A stretch of DNA of 64,000 nt from the NCBI GenBank assembly GCA_025526935.1, contig JAHLKD010000116.1, positions 62,001 to 126,000 of the forward strand. The letters are read 5' to 3'. The notes under the pieces are model-generated. The model was given only the letters and a program-made list of their open reading frames with translations. It did no database searches and was not told where the DNA came from. A program made the position numbers and the translations under genes. This stretch comes from Cladochytrium replicatum (Eukaryota > Chytridiomycota > Chytridiomycetes > Cladochytriales > Cladochytriaceae). Shown here piece by piece: positions 10,232 to 19,786 of this stretch (within the stretch, counting starts at the first letter, position 1; every line of letters starts with the position of its first letter).

Positions 10232-11913
10232 ATGCCTCAAACTACAAAGAAGCGAGCATTGAAACAATCCAGACCATCATCTGAAAGAGAATCAAGTGCA
10301 GAACCGGTGACTGCACCTGAAACATCTCTGGGATCGGGTTCTGAAGTGGAAGAAGCAGAAGTTGGCCTTGATGTCAAATCGACAGATGTCAAATCGACAG
10401 CTCCTTCAAAGAAACCGGCGCGACGTGGTACAAAAGGGGATGCTGACTATTTGCTCATCGACAGACTCTGTCCTGCTTCAGACATACGACTTTGGTATCG
10501 AAAATTCAAAGCAAGCAGCCACAGCTACGACTCGGAGGTCTTCATCAGCAACTGTCAAACAAATCGCGATGAATGCGGCCCAAGATTTGTTGTTCAAGGG
10601 TTGATCGACCGACTTAACTCTGACAGCAAGCTAGTTCGTCAAGCCCTGAACAAAATTCACGATGAATGCAGTTGACGAACGGAGTTCATAACAGCAGCAA
10701 ACGCCTATCGTATGGAGTGCTTGAAAAGCTCTTCCTTTCAGAAGGAAACAACATTTCTGGACTTTTACAGGCGGCAGGGACACAAGTACGGCATTTACAG
10801 AGGAATGCCTGTCACTGCAAAGGTTGACGAGTTCCAGCGACCATCAAACGAGCAGATGAGGACCATGAAAGGACAAAACAGGTCCTCAAACAGTCAGAAC
10901 AACTGTTGAACAGACAAAAGATCTTGAAGAGACTGCAATGAACGAGAGAAGGACCTGCATCGCAGCAGAAGTGCGAGAGAAGGCTCTCATTGATGAATTG
11001 GGCAGGGCGGGTGCATTGATTCAGCACGGCGAGCACGAAGAGCTAGCAAGATTCAGGGAGATCACCGCTGCAATGGAAAGGGAGAAGCAGGCGACTTCCC
11101 AGGAGATTTCACAATGGAAATCATGTGTGACCGCTTTGGAGGGAGAGCTTGCTGCTCTGAAACGACAGGCTGGCATTCAGAAGCTGCAGCACCACCTGCG
11201 GCGCCAACATCAACAGGCGGCCCAATAAGCATATCGTCGGCTATCAAGGGGATTGGTAGAATTCCGAAGGTACATCGAACCAGTTCTCCAACGAGTTCCC
11301 TTGCATTGCTTAGCCTGCAGCAGCACCGTCGTACGGCTATCCTTTTGGTGAAGAGGTCATCCAGGGTATCTGCTTCCAGATGCATAAGATCAATGAGGTT
11401 ATTTATGACCTTAAATTGCCGTCTCTTCCACCATCAATCAAGTACGTCAACGTAAACTACGAAGTCCTCTCCCGAAATGAGTTTTTACGGCCCATATTTG
11501 TTGAATCAGACGACCACTCAAGCCGAATATCAACTTCAAGTAGCAGTGCGCGGAGCAGCCTTACTCTTCTTAGGGTGCACATTTTGCTCGGAAACTGGAT
11601 ACGGCACAATAATTCGCTAAGTACGTCTGCCACTATCTATCGCATGTTCAGGGCATTAGTGGATGCATATCCTTCTGAGTGGCTAAGGTTCTGGACGGCA
11701 TACATCGGGCATCTTTCGTCCATAACGCTCCCTGAGGTGGATTGGAAACCTTGGAAGACAGGTTTAGCCAAGGATTTCATGCTTTCAAATGACGACATTG
11801 ATCGGTTCATCAGGACTGGGTTGGGGAAGGACGTAACCAGTGGTGGATGGGACTCTGACGATAGGAACCAGATACAGAAGCTGATTTGGGCTGTTCCACC
11901 TATCAACTTGTGA
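10232..11913 (+). pseudogene. Decayed cargo gene region of the hAT element, unknown function
   Basis: The open frames look like one ancestral gene. Frame 10232-10675 has a basic, Lys/Arg-rich N-terminus with KKPARRGTKGDADYLLIDR. It continues in the same frame beyond a TGA at 10673 to 10909. A frame change then leads to a coiled-coil segment (about 10830-11228) rich in Glu, Lys, Ala and Leu heptads. A C-terminal segment (11380-11913) is rich in Trp and Ser, with WLRFWTAYIG and WKPWKTGL. I recognise no family. The truncated copy at 2057-2830 includes the start of this region, so it belongs to the element. It could be an accessory DNA-binding protein or a captured host gene; I cannot say which. 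Confidence 0.55.
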
Positions 11914-12213
11914 TTGTTCAGTGGAGTTTTGTTTCTTTTTACGATAGTGTTTCTAAAATACACACTGTCCACACAGACACAAAGTGTTCATGTAAATATC
12001 CGTGGTCTAACTCAAAGTTCAATCAATCCTCTCCTGGGCAGCAAAAACCCGGCGGGTCAGGGTCGGGTACGGGTTTCAACCACTTCGGGTCCGGGTATTC
12101 CCTTTGTACCCGTCAGTGACCCGGCGGGTCCCCAGACAAACACGACCCGACCCAAAGGGTTTAATGCGGGTCGCCACTGAAACCCGGACCCGACCCGGAC
12201 CCGCCGAACCTTA

Positions 12214-12221
12214 CTTGCTAC
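12214..12221. repeat. Target-site duplication, right copy
   Basis: CTTGCTAC directly follows the right terminal inverted repeat of the hAT element and is identical to 6272-6279. Confidence 0.9.
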
Positions 12222-13160
12222 AAATTATTCAAAGTTTTTAAAATGTTATTTATTCAGAAATCTTGTGAATACATGTTGCTTTTCCCGAGTAAACGATTGC
12301 TATCAGCTCAACAATTATAACTGACAGGTCTCTCCGCATCCCGCATCAAGAACTCCTGGAGGTTGCCAGTCTATCTTTTATGTCGTAGCGTGTTGAACGT
12401 TCCAGTCTCTCTGTTGTGCTGTAGTGTGTTATGTGAATGGTCGCTAAAGTGACTGTAGTAACAGTGTCCTGTAACATTCATAATCTGACGACAAGGCGTC
12501 TGCCTGCCGCCGATGCATGCACAAAATGGACCTCAAGTGTGCTGTTGAAACCTTCGAAACGGTGCTCGGAAGGTTTGTAGAAATGGAACTGGAGCAGGTT
12601 GTAATGAGCGCCGCCATTCAAATCACATCCGCAAGACAGTTCTATGAGCTTCCACAAGAGAAGACAAGCGGATGATCAATACAACCAAGATTGCCGGCCA
12701 AACTTTCTCTTTGCCATTCTGATCTAGAAGTACCAAAAACGGAACTGATACTTTGGCCTGGACAGAGATATGAGTGTTTCTCCGCACCGATTCCCTCAAC
12801 GGGGTCTCTGAACCTTGAGAAAGGTTTCGTGCGGACACGCAGATCAGATCGGGTTTGTCTTTTCATTCTGTTTTTGTCCTGCACCATCAGAAATACTGGC
12901 ATATCCGGTGGCTACATTACCCCGATTACGCCAACCTGCACATTAATAAGGGGGAATTGTCGCTGGTCGTTCCGATATGGATATACCAACCACGAAAGTG
13001 TTTTGATTTGAATAACAATTGGATAAGAGTTTGATATTTCTCGACTATGAGACATCGACATAAATACAAATATTTCACAAAATCATAAACAGCAATCTAA
13101 TATGACAACATTCGACATTCCATCCCATCGATCTCCCGACCATTCGAGCTCTTTGCCCGC
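12222..13160. other. Stretch without a recognised gene
   Basis: Short open frames on both strands at 12620-13010 show no domain. The stretch probably includes the 3' untranslated region of the minus-strand gene that ends at 13161. Confidence 0.4.
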
Positions 13161-14463
13161 TCACTTCTGCTTGTAGTAGCTACCCGAGGTCTGAGCTTCG
13201 CAGATCGCCTTCCAGTTCTTGGCCTGCTTGAAGCAAGAGTCGTAGCCATAGCTGTAGCTAGCTCCGCAGTTGGCAACGTACGTCTCGTAGGTGACCTCGC
13301 AGTGGTCCTTTGAGTAGTAAGTGTCCTTAGGAGGCTCGTAGGCCCCGTGAGCACGAGCGGGAGCCTTGTCATGAACACGAGCGCGAGCTCCGTAGTAAGT
13401 CGAAGGAGCCTCGTAATACTCGGTTTCGGGCTCGTAGTAAGAGCCACCAGAAGTCTGAGCGCGGCAGATTGCGACCCAAGCTTCGGCGTCCTTCTTGCAG
13501 GTGTCGTAGCCGTAAGAGTATGATCCTTGAGCCTCGCAGATAGCCAGGTGCTGTTTGTAGGTAACCTCGCAGTGGTCCTTTGAGTAGTAAGTGTCCTTAG
13601 GAGACTCGTAGGCTCGGTGAGCACGAGCGGGACGCTTGACACGAACACGAGCGCGAGCTCCGTAGTAAGTCGAAGGAGCCTCGTAGTATTCGGTCTCGGG
13701 CTCGTAATACTCGGTTTCGGGCTCGTAGTAAGAGCCACCAGAAGTCTGAGCGCGGCAGATTGCGACCCAAGCTTCGGCGTCCTTCTTGCAGGTGTCGTAG
13801 CCGTAAGAGTATGATCCTTGAGCCTCGCAGATAGCCAGGTGTTGTTTGTAGGTAACCTCGCAGTAGTCCTTTGAGTAGTAAGTGTCCTTAGGAGGCTCGT
13901 AGGCTCCGTGAGCACGAGCGGGAGCCTTGACACGAACACGAGCGCGAGCTCCGTCGTAAGTCGAAGGAGCCTCGTAGTACTCGGTCTCGGGTTCGTAGTA
14001 CTCAGTCTCGTGTTCGTAGTACTCCTCCGCCGGCGGCTCGTAGTATTCGGTTTCCGGTTCGTAGTAAGTGTTCGGAGGCGTGTAGTAACCACCGCTGGTC
14101 TGGGCCTGGCAGATCGCCAACCAGGAGTCGGCCTGCTTCTTGCAAGTGTCGTAACCGTAGCCGTAGCCCTGAGACTTGCAGATCGCAACGTGAGTTTCGT
14201 ATGTGACCTTGCAGTGATCAACTGCACTTTAGATTTCAAGATCAGCACGGATCACGCTAGATCACGGCTTCGCGTCAATGACTTTGACTTTACCTCTGGG
14301 TTGTGAGACGAGGAGCTGAGCCGGCCTTCACTGCCGGCGCGGCAGCGGCAGCAGCAGCGGGAGCAGCAGCTGGGCCAGGGTTTGCATTAGCGTTTGGGTC
14401 GGCGACTGGGGCGGCCGAAGCGCCCGCGGCGAGGAGTGCAACAACGAGGTAGTTGGCAATCAT
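13161..14463 (-). CDS. Secreted Tyr-rich, four-cysteine tandem-repeat protein
   Basis: The model is two exons, 14463-14294 and 14226-13161, with a 67-nt GT-AG intron (GTAAAG...CTAAAG); phases agree and give 411 aa. The start has a good context (GCCACCATGA) with TATTTAAAT about 75 nt upstream. The N-terminus is a signal peptide (MIANYLVVALLAAGASA) followed by an Ala/Pro-rich linker. The rest is four repeats of about 60-100 aa. Each has a Cys module (DHC.VTY...ICEAQ.SYGYDTC.K..W.AIC) and a tyrosine-rich tail of YYEPETE units, then an Arg/Ala/Val-rich segment. The sixteen regularly spaced cysteines suggest disulfides, and the Tyr tails suggest a cross-linked extracellular or adhesive material. 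No known family is recognised. An upstream alternative acceptor (GTGCAG) is out of phase. Confidence 0.8.
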
Positions 14464-14536
14464 GGTGGCGATTGGTATCAGATCAGGCTGTTTCTCAGAG
14501 TCTTCAAGTGGTGGTGGACGAGATCTGGAAGGAGCG

Positions 14537-14545
14537 ATTTAAATA
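14537..14545 (-). promoter_or_regulatory. TATA-like box of the secreted repeat protein gene
   Basis: TATTTAAAT on the minus strand lies about 75 nt before the start codon at 14463. The rest of 14546-15005 shows no gene. Confidence 0.5.
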
Positions 14546-15005
14546 GCGACCGAGGGCACTTCGGATGTCTCCTTGTTCCGCCCGGTTGTTGAAGCTGGTC
14601 GGAGGTTCCTGGGCCAGCGATTATATCTCGGCACGATCACGGCGGAGGTAATACCAGCTCATGCACGGCTGCAAGGTTTTCGGCGGAGATTGCGGGTCAT
14701 GAACGCAGATAGCCAAATCCAACCCCACCGCCTCAATTAACACAATAGCATTTATCGGTTCGTATGAGATCTTAGTTTTACGGGCTGGGAGTGGGCGGTG
14801 CTGTGTATGGAACAGCAAGGTTCTGGTACCACAATATCGTTTTTTTCGCTTTTTTGTTATTAGAAAAGCGTATACTTCTTGTTTTTCTTGCAAATGCAGA
14901 GCTTCAAGCTTGTCCGGGAAAGTCAGTGATTACCCATCAAAGCGAATCCCTGTTGTGCCCCAGTACCATCTGACATTATATTCGAACCCATTATTACCGT
15001 TGTTT

Positions 15006-17327
15006 CTATCGCTTGTGCTCTTTCGCAGCATCTACTTCAGCCAACAGCAGACTTCTTGCGTTCATGAGCACGTCTCTCAACACTGGGTGGTTCGCGCAAG
15101 CAGCAGTCACATCGCCATGTCTCAACACAACCGTGTCAAGAGCCGCTAACGCTTCAGCAAGCTCTGTCGATGCCGGATTGCTGATTCCCAGCACTGCCTT
15201 CTTGTCCCGGTGTACATAAGGAGATATTGGTGGGGTGGGTGTCATAATAATTGCTCTTGATGGTGTCTCAGTGGAGCTGTCATGGACGGATAACCGAGTG
15301 TGATGTTGTTGACCCGTTGAGTGGGAAACATCGTCCGTGCCAGACTCAATTCCACTGTGCATGTGTATTTGGTGATTTGCGTCTCTCATGCTCAAGTGAT
15401 TACCCGACAACGAAGGTCCAGCATTCTCATTCCCCAATCGACGCGGCGGACTCCTCGACGCTCCTCGATCCGCACGTCCACCTCGTCTCAAGAGATTGTT
15501 TCCACGGTTCTGTTCTTGAGAAGTTTGCGCTATCGGAAGTGGTTTTGCTGATGGCGTTGTTGGCGGGGGAGCGAAGCTGGTGACTACAACTTCACCGTCC
15601 GGGAACGAGTGTCGGAAGGAAGAAATGGCAACTTGGGTCATATACGTGATCACCGCCATCCCGACGAAAATGAATATCTGGAGGAGAAGGAGCCCCAGGC
15701 CGCTTTGGGGGACAAGGTCTCCGTATCCGATCGTCATCAACACCTGGGTGAAAATGAATCAACACACATCCTTGGAGTATCTAATTCGGAGGTTACGTAC
15801 CACAAAGCAAAAGTAGACGGAGTCAATGAAATCCCAGTCCTCGATCCACGAGAACAAGATCGCACTTCCGAACCAAAACCCAACGGTCACGATCAATGCG
15901 AATCGAAGCTGCCCGCTCATATCTTGCGTCATAGCCCCTTCACCTGCTCCCACCTCCACGTCTACCGGACGATCTGTCTCAATCAAAGTCTCGGGAGAGC
16001 GTCGTGACGGTATCGGAGGGTAACTTGATTTCCGTAATGGGCCAGTCGACGACGATGGTGTGTTGAAGCGACTGCTATTCGTAGCTCTATCGAGTGTGTC
16101 TACGGTGGATGACGCAGTAGCGCGTGCGTCGCTGATCCGGCGATACTCCTGCGTAATCCGGTCATGGAAGTTCTCAAGTAGCACTTCTCGAATTGCTGCA
16201 ATTGTGAGAGCGATGATCGCAACTCCGAAAATAGTGTACACGAACAGGAATAGCTTTCCAAAGACAGTCTTGGGGGTGCGGTTGGTGAGACCAACTTGAA
16301 GAAACAGTAAGACGACGTCAACATTGCGAGGATAGTCCAAGCAACTTACTCAGTGTGAGCGTGACCACACAGAAGAAGACGCCATCGTTGAAGTTCCAGC
16401 CTTCAAGCTGTTGATACACCAAACCGCCAAAGCCCAGTGTCTGAATCGCGACGGTGACCATAACAATGAGCTTTCGTTGGCTGCGAGACAGTCCAGATCC
16501 TCTCAACTCAAAGTTGATCCGATGTCTCCAATAGTCCCATGCGAACGATAACGATGCAAGGATCGAGCATGTGCCAGACGCCAACGACTGATAGAGACCT
16601 GAAGACGCAAAAATTACATCCCTTCAACAGCTGAATTTACAAAAACAATTACATGGAATCTTATCGACTCACCTTCAGAAAACTCGGTGTCGTCCGGTAA
16701 TTCTGACACCAGCAAATGGAACAACACAAGTACTTCAAGAACAATCCCCTGTGCCAACGCACTCCAAATCAGCACATGCGTGGATCGCAAGACATTCTTG
16801 TCTAGAAACCGAAAGCACAGCGCCGCATTCGAAATCGCCGCAAGTATCAAGCCCAGGAACAAGAACGCCCATATTCCACCCGACTTTGTCCCCACAGCGA
16901 CGTAAACGACTCCCGGTGGAGCAAGCAACTTCGAACTCCCCGTCCCACTGCTCACACTCCCTCCTCCTCCTTTTGAAATCGAGTCCGAGCCGGCTTTTTC
17001 CAATGTGATCTTTGATAGCCATGATGGGGCAGACATGGAGAACAGCAGCATGGCGAGTGAAGCTGGAAGGAGCACGCTTCCGAAGAATGGGAGAAGACGG
17101 GTGTTACCGGGACCGGATTCAAGCCATGGTAGCAGCACCCGTTTTGCGAGGGTGAAGTGGATGACAATGTATTCGATTGCTTGGCGAATGCGTTCCAGAG
17201 CAATGGAGAGGTACCACGCTGCGGTGTTCCGAGATCGAATGTCATGCACCGTTGAGTTTTCAGGCTGTGATCCCGCGAACAGGTGCTGCGTCGAGTCCCC
17301 CAGCTCGATTTGCTCCTCCCGTGGCAT
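15006..17327 (-). CDS. TOK-type two-pore-domain outward-rectifier potassium channel
   Basis: Four exons (17327-16673, 16598-16350, 16294-15801, 15743-15006) with matching phases encode 711 aa. Eight membrane segments can be counted in the 4+2+2 TOK layout, for example LLPFFGSVLLPASLAMLLF and IWAFLFLGLILAAISNAALC. The second pore keeps the K+ filter TIGYGD. The first pore reads VTLTLIGLTNRTP, so the usual T-V-G-F/L-G-D is replaced by L-I-G-L-T-N. The exon junction falls inside this filter, but donor GTAAGT, acceptor TTCAAG and phase all fit. The C-terminal tail is long, charged and probably cytoplasmic. TOK channels are a fungal plasma-membrane family that releases K+ on depolarisation. The start is 76 bp from the divergent VPS28 gene. 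Confidence 0.88.
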
Positions 17328-17403
17328 TTTTTTTTTGATATTTGAATTGCTGAGCGAAAGCTTAAAAAATTACGCGCCTGGGAATCACCAATTCAATAAT
17401 TCA
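17328..17403. promoter_or_regulatory. Compact bidirectional promoter between the K+ channel and VPS28 genes
   Basis: Only 76 bp separate the two divergent start codons. The stretch has a run of T after the channel start codon and no clear TATA box. The two genes probably share initiation signals; this is inferred from spacing alone. Confidence 0.5.
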
Positions 17404-18229
17404 ATGTTTGCACCACACAGCAACGATAAAGAAGGTCAGGTACGATTGGGAACAGAGAATACACTGAATGTTCATGACTGAATGTTGCCATTTGCAGGAA
17501 GTGAGACTGTACACAACAAATAAAGAGAGAGAAAATCACGAAAACACTGCAGAGTTGTACAGCATCGTGGCTAAGGAGCATCGAGGGAGAGCACATGTGC
17601 GAGATGCGATTACTGCTCAAGTGTACGTTATATTGTGTTTTATTATATGCTTGATTTTGGGCCAAATTAATTGCCTTTGTTGATTAGGTTCACCCCAGCA
17701 TGCAATAAACTGATCGAGCGGTTCAAAACGGCATTGAATTTGCTTCGAGACGAAGTTCCGGATGTTGAGCGATTTATGCAAGAGTACAGGTACGCCGGGT
17801 TGTGGAGCATTGCAAGCCGCTGCGGATAGGATAATAGTTCTGTGGATGCTATTCCACGGCTGGTAGAAATTTACGTTCCGGCTACTGTCGAACACACTGC
17901 TGCAGAGACACCGACAGTTTCCAAGAGAAATGTTGCCGAACTTACACAGGAAATAGCCACTCTTTTAGTTGTTTGTGAATCGTCAGCCAACATCCGTCAT
18001 CCCCGTGGATATTCATTACGCTTATGGATGCACTGAAACTCAATATGGTGGAAGTTGACCAGATCCATCCTCAACTGAGCGGACTCATGCAGACGCTTTG
18101 CAGGTTCGCGCTTTCAGAACGAATGGAAGATTAAGGAGTGGTGAGTCCAAATTTAGTGCAACCCAACCAATTAAGTCATGATCCAACATCAACAGAGCGC
18201 ACGAAGAGTTTTTCCAAGCACTCAAGTAG
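17404..18229 (+). CDS. VPS28: VPS28-like ESCRT-I subunit, apparently damaged in its 3' half
   Basis: VPS28 is a core subunit of ESCRT-I, which sorts ubiquitinated membrane proteins into multivesicular bodies. Exons 17404-17439, 17498-17622, 17688-17789 and 17838 onward splice in phase. They give the N-terminal core with EVRLYTTNKERENHENTAEL and ACNKLIERFKTALNLLRDE, then DAIPRLVEIYVPATVEHTA. The C-terminal four-helix domain begins with FITLMDALKLNMVEVDQIHP at about 18012, but it is one frame off from the preceding exon and no GT-AG intron bridges the gap. The end (AHEEFFQALK, stop 18227-18229) resembles the family C-terminus, but about 30 residues of the usual domain are not found. It is either a pseudogene, an annotation-defying intron, or an assembly error. 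Confidence 0.7.
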
Positions 18230-18540
18230 CCAACATGAAAACTTTGAACCTCTCTGCACTCTCTCACTTGTGTGTGCTGTAATCCTTCATGCTCTTGTAC
18301 ATAAGGGTGAAATATTTGGAACATTCCCGTGGTCATATGTACCCATATGGCAGTCACGTGTTAAAGATCGCAATCACAGTTTCGTGAAGGTCGGATCACA
18401 CGCTTTCTGAACCACTGCTCACTTGCCCCTCGTTTATCAGAACTTCACAATGATGGACGGGTGAGATAAATTGCGCTGGAAGGTACACTCGTCGTTGCTA
18501 ACATGGCAACATTGCATAAGCATTGTCCTGGACGCTAAAC
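18230..18540. other. Short intergenic stretch and probable 5' region of the PACRG gene
   Basis: No domain is visible. An ATG-ATG pair near 18450 followed by a GTGAGA donor-like site could be the first exon of the downstream gene, but this cannot be settled by eye. Confidence 0.3.
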
Positions 18541-19527
18541 ATGGAAACGCAAGCGGTGCAGGCGGCTTCTTTGCTCCTAAAGGCTCAAAACCACCCCGTG
18601 CTGGAGCTTTTGCACCAAGGAAAATGGGAAATGGTCAGGAACCTGCAGGTGTGTTTCAGTCGACTGGGAAACTGTTTTTCTCACACTTTTCTGCGACCTC
18701 AAAGCAGCCCGTGCAGTCGTGTCAAGTAAGTTCGTTTGGATATACTTCAAAGCGATAGAAAACGCTCAGAGCTCCGCCTGTTTCACATTTCTGCAGGTTT
18801 TAGGAAGCTCTACGACAGAGGCGACTTCCCCATCTCAGTGAATCATGATGCGAAAGGGAACAAGATAAACTGGAAGGTAAGGTCTATCTCAATAGCGGAA
18901 ACCCAGATTCAGGACTCCTGATTCATTGCCTAGGTTGATATCGAGAAACTTGATTACCACCATTACCTCCCATTGTTCTTCTCTGGTCTCTGCGAAACGG
19001 AAGAACCTTTTGCATTCCTCGCTCGACAGGGAATCCACGATCTACTGGACAAAGGCGGAAACAAGATTTTGCCAGTGGTGCCACAGCTGATCATTCCAAT
19101 TAAGAGTGTGTCAATAATCCCAACATCGCCTTTAAACTAATCTTTTCCTCGCAGAGGCATTGAACACACGAAACGTCCATGTCATCACAACAACACTCAA
19201 AGTCCTTCAGCATCTCGTTGAGTCCGCGGATATGGTCGGCGAAGCGCTGGTCCCTTACTACCGCCAGATCCTTCCAATCTTTAATCTATTCAAAAACAAG
19301 AATGGTAAGCCGTAACTGCTCTCACATACTTAACATTGCTTTGACACATTTGATTCTCAACAGTTAACTTGGGTGATGGCATCTACTACTCACAACAGAA
19401 GCGCGAAAATATCGGTGACCTTATTCAGGAGACACTGGAGAAGTTTGAGCTGACGGGCGGGGAGGACGCCTTCATCAACATCAAGTACATGGTTCCAACG
19501 TACGAATCGGTGATGACTCGAGTTTGA
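18540..19527 (+). CDS. PACRG: Parkin co-regulated gene protein (PACRG), axonemal microtubule inner/junction protein
   Basis: PACRG sits at the inner junction of axonemal doublet microtubules and marks organisms with motile flagella. Exons 18797-18876, 18934-19105, 19155-19304 and 19364-19527 join in phase. They encode the conserved core: [93 protein letters not shown] and the C-terminal [17 protein letters not shown]. The upstream exon (about 18540-18648) encodes [21 protein letters not shown] further small exon ending at about 18726 is needed to restore phase. The first exon and start codon are uncertain. The gene follows VPS28 on the same strand. Confidence 0.92.
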
Positions 19528-19786
19528 AGAGCGACAAAAGGCGATGGATACCCGTTTGGAGAACTAAATCAAAGAATGTAATATTTTACCACTTCCTCCA
19601 TTGACTGATGTGTGATCATTTGGAATTTGCATCTTCCTTTCCCAGACATCACGATTTGCAGTGGGTAGTTGGATGCATTAATTGTTAACACAAGTGCTTC
19701 GAATTAAACCTGGTTTTCTTATATATATATTACACTTAAAGTTGCTTGTTAGAAAGTCCGTGTTAAAGCCACACATTCAGTCGAGC

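Larger units (their letters stand above)
6280..12213 (+). mobile_element. Complete-looking hAT-superfamily DNA transposon, 5.93 kb, with cargo region
   Basis: The ends are TAAGGATCGGCGGGT and, in reverse complement, TAAGGTTCGGCGGGT (14 of 15 identical). They are flanked by a perfect 8-bp direct duplication CTTGCTAC at 6272-6279 and 12214-12221. An 8-bp duplication and termini of the form YARNG are typical of hAT elements. Both subterminal regions (about 6285-6450 and 12045-12213) are dense in GGGTC/GACCC motifs. Inside are a broken hAT transposase (6915-9340), inverted arrays of a 97-bp repeat, and a decayed unknown coding region (10232-11913). The transposase is interrupted, so movement would need a helper copy. 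A nested arrangement of two elements is the alternative, but the derivative at 2057-2830 argues for one unit. Confidence 0.85.

Noticed and set aside
13097-14248. 383-codon minus-strand frame rich in Thr, Arg and Leu
   Set aside because: It overlaps the secreted repeat protein in another frame; only the 13161-14463 frame has a signal peptide, a fitting intron and regular cysteines.
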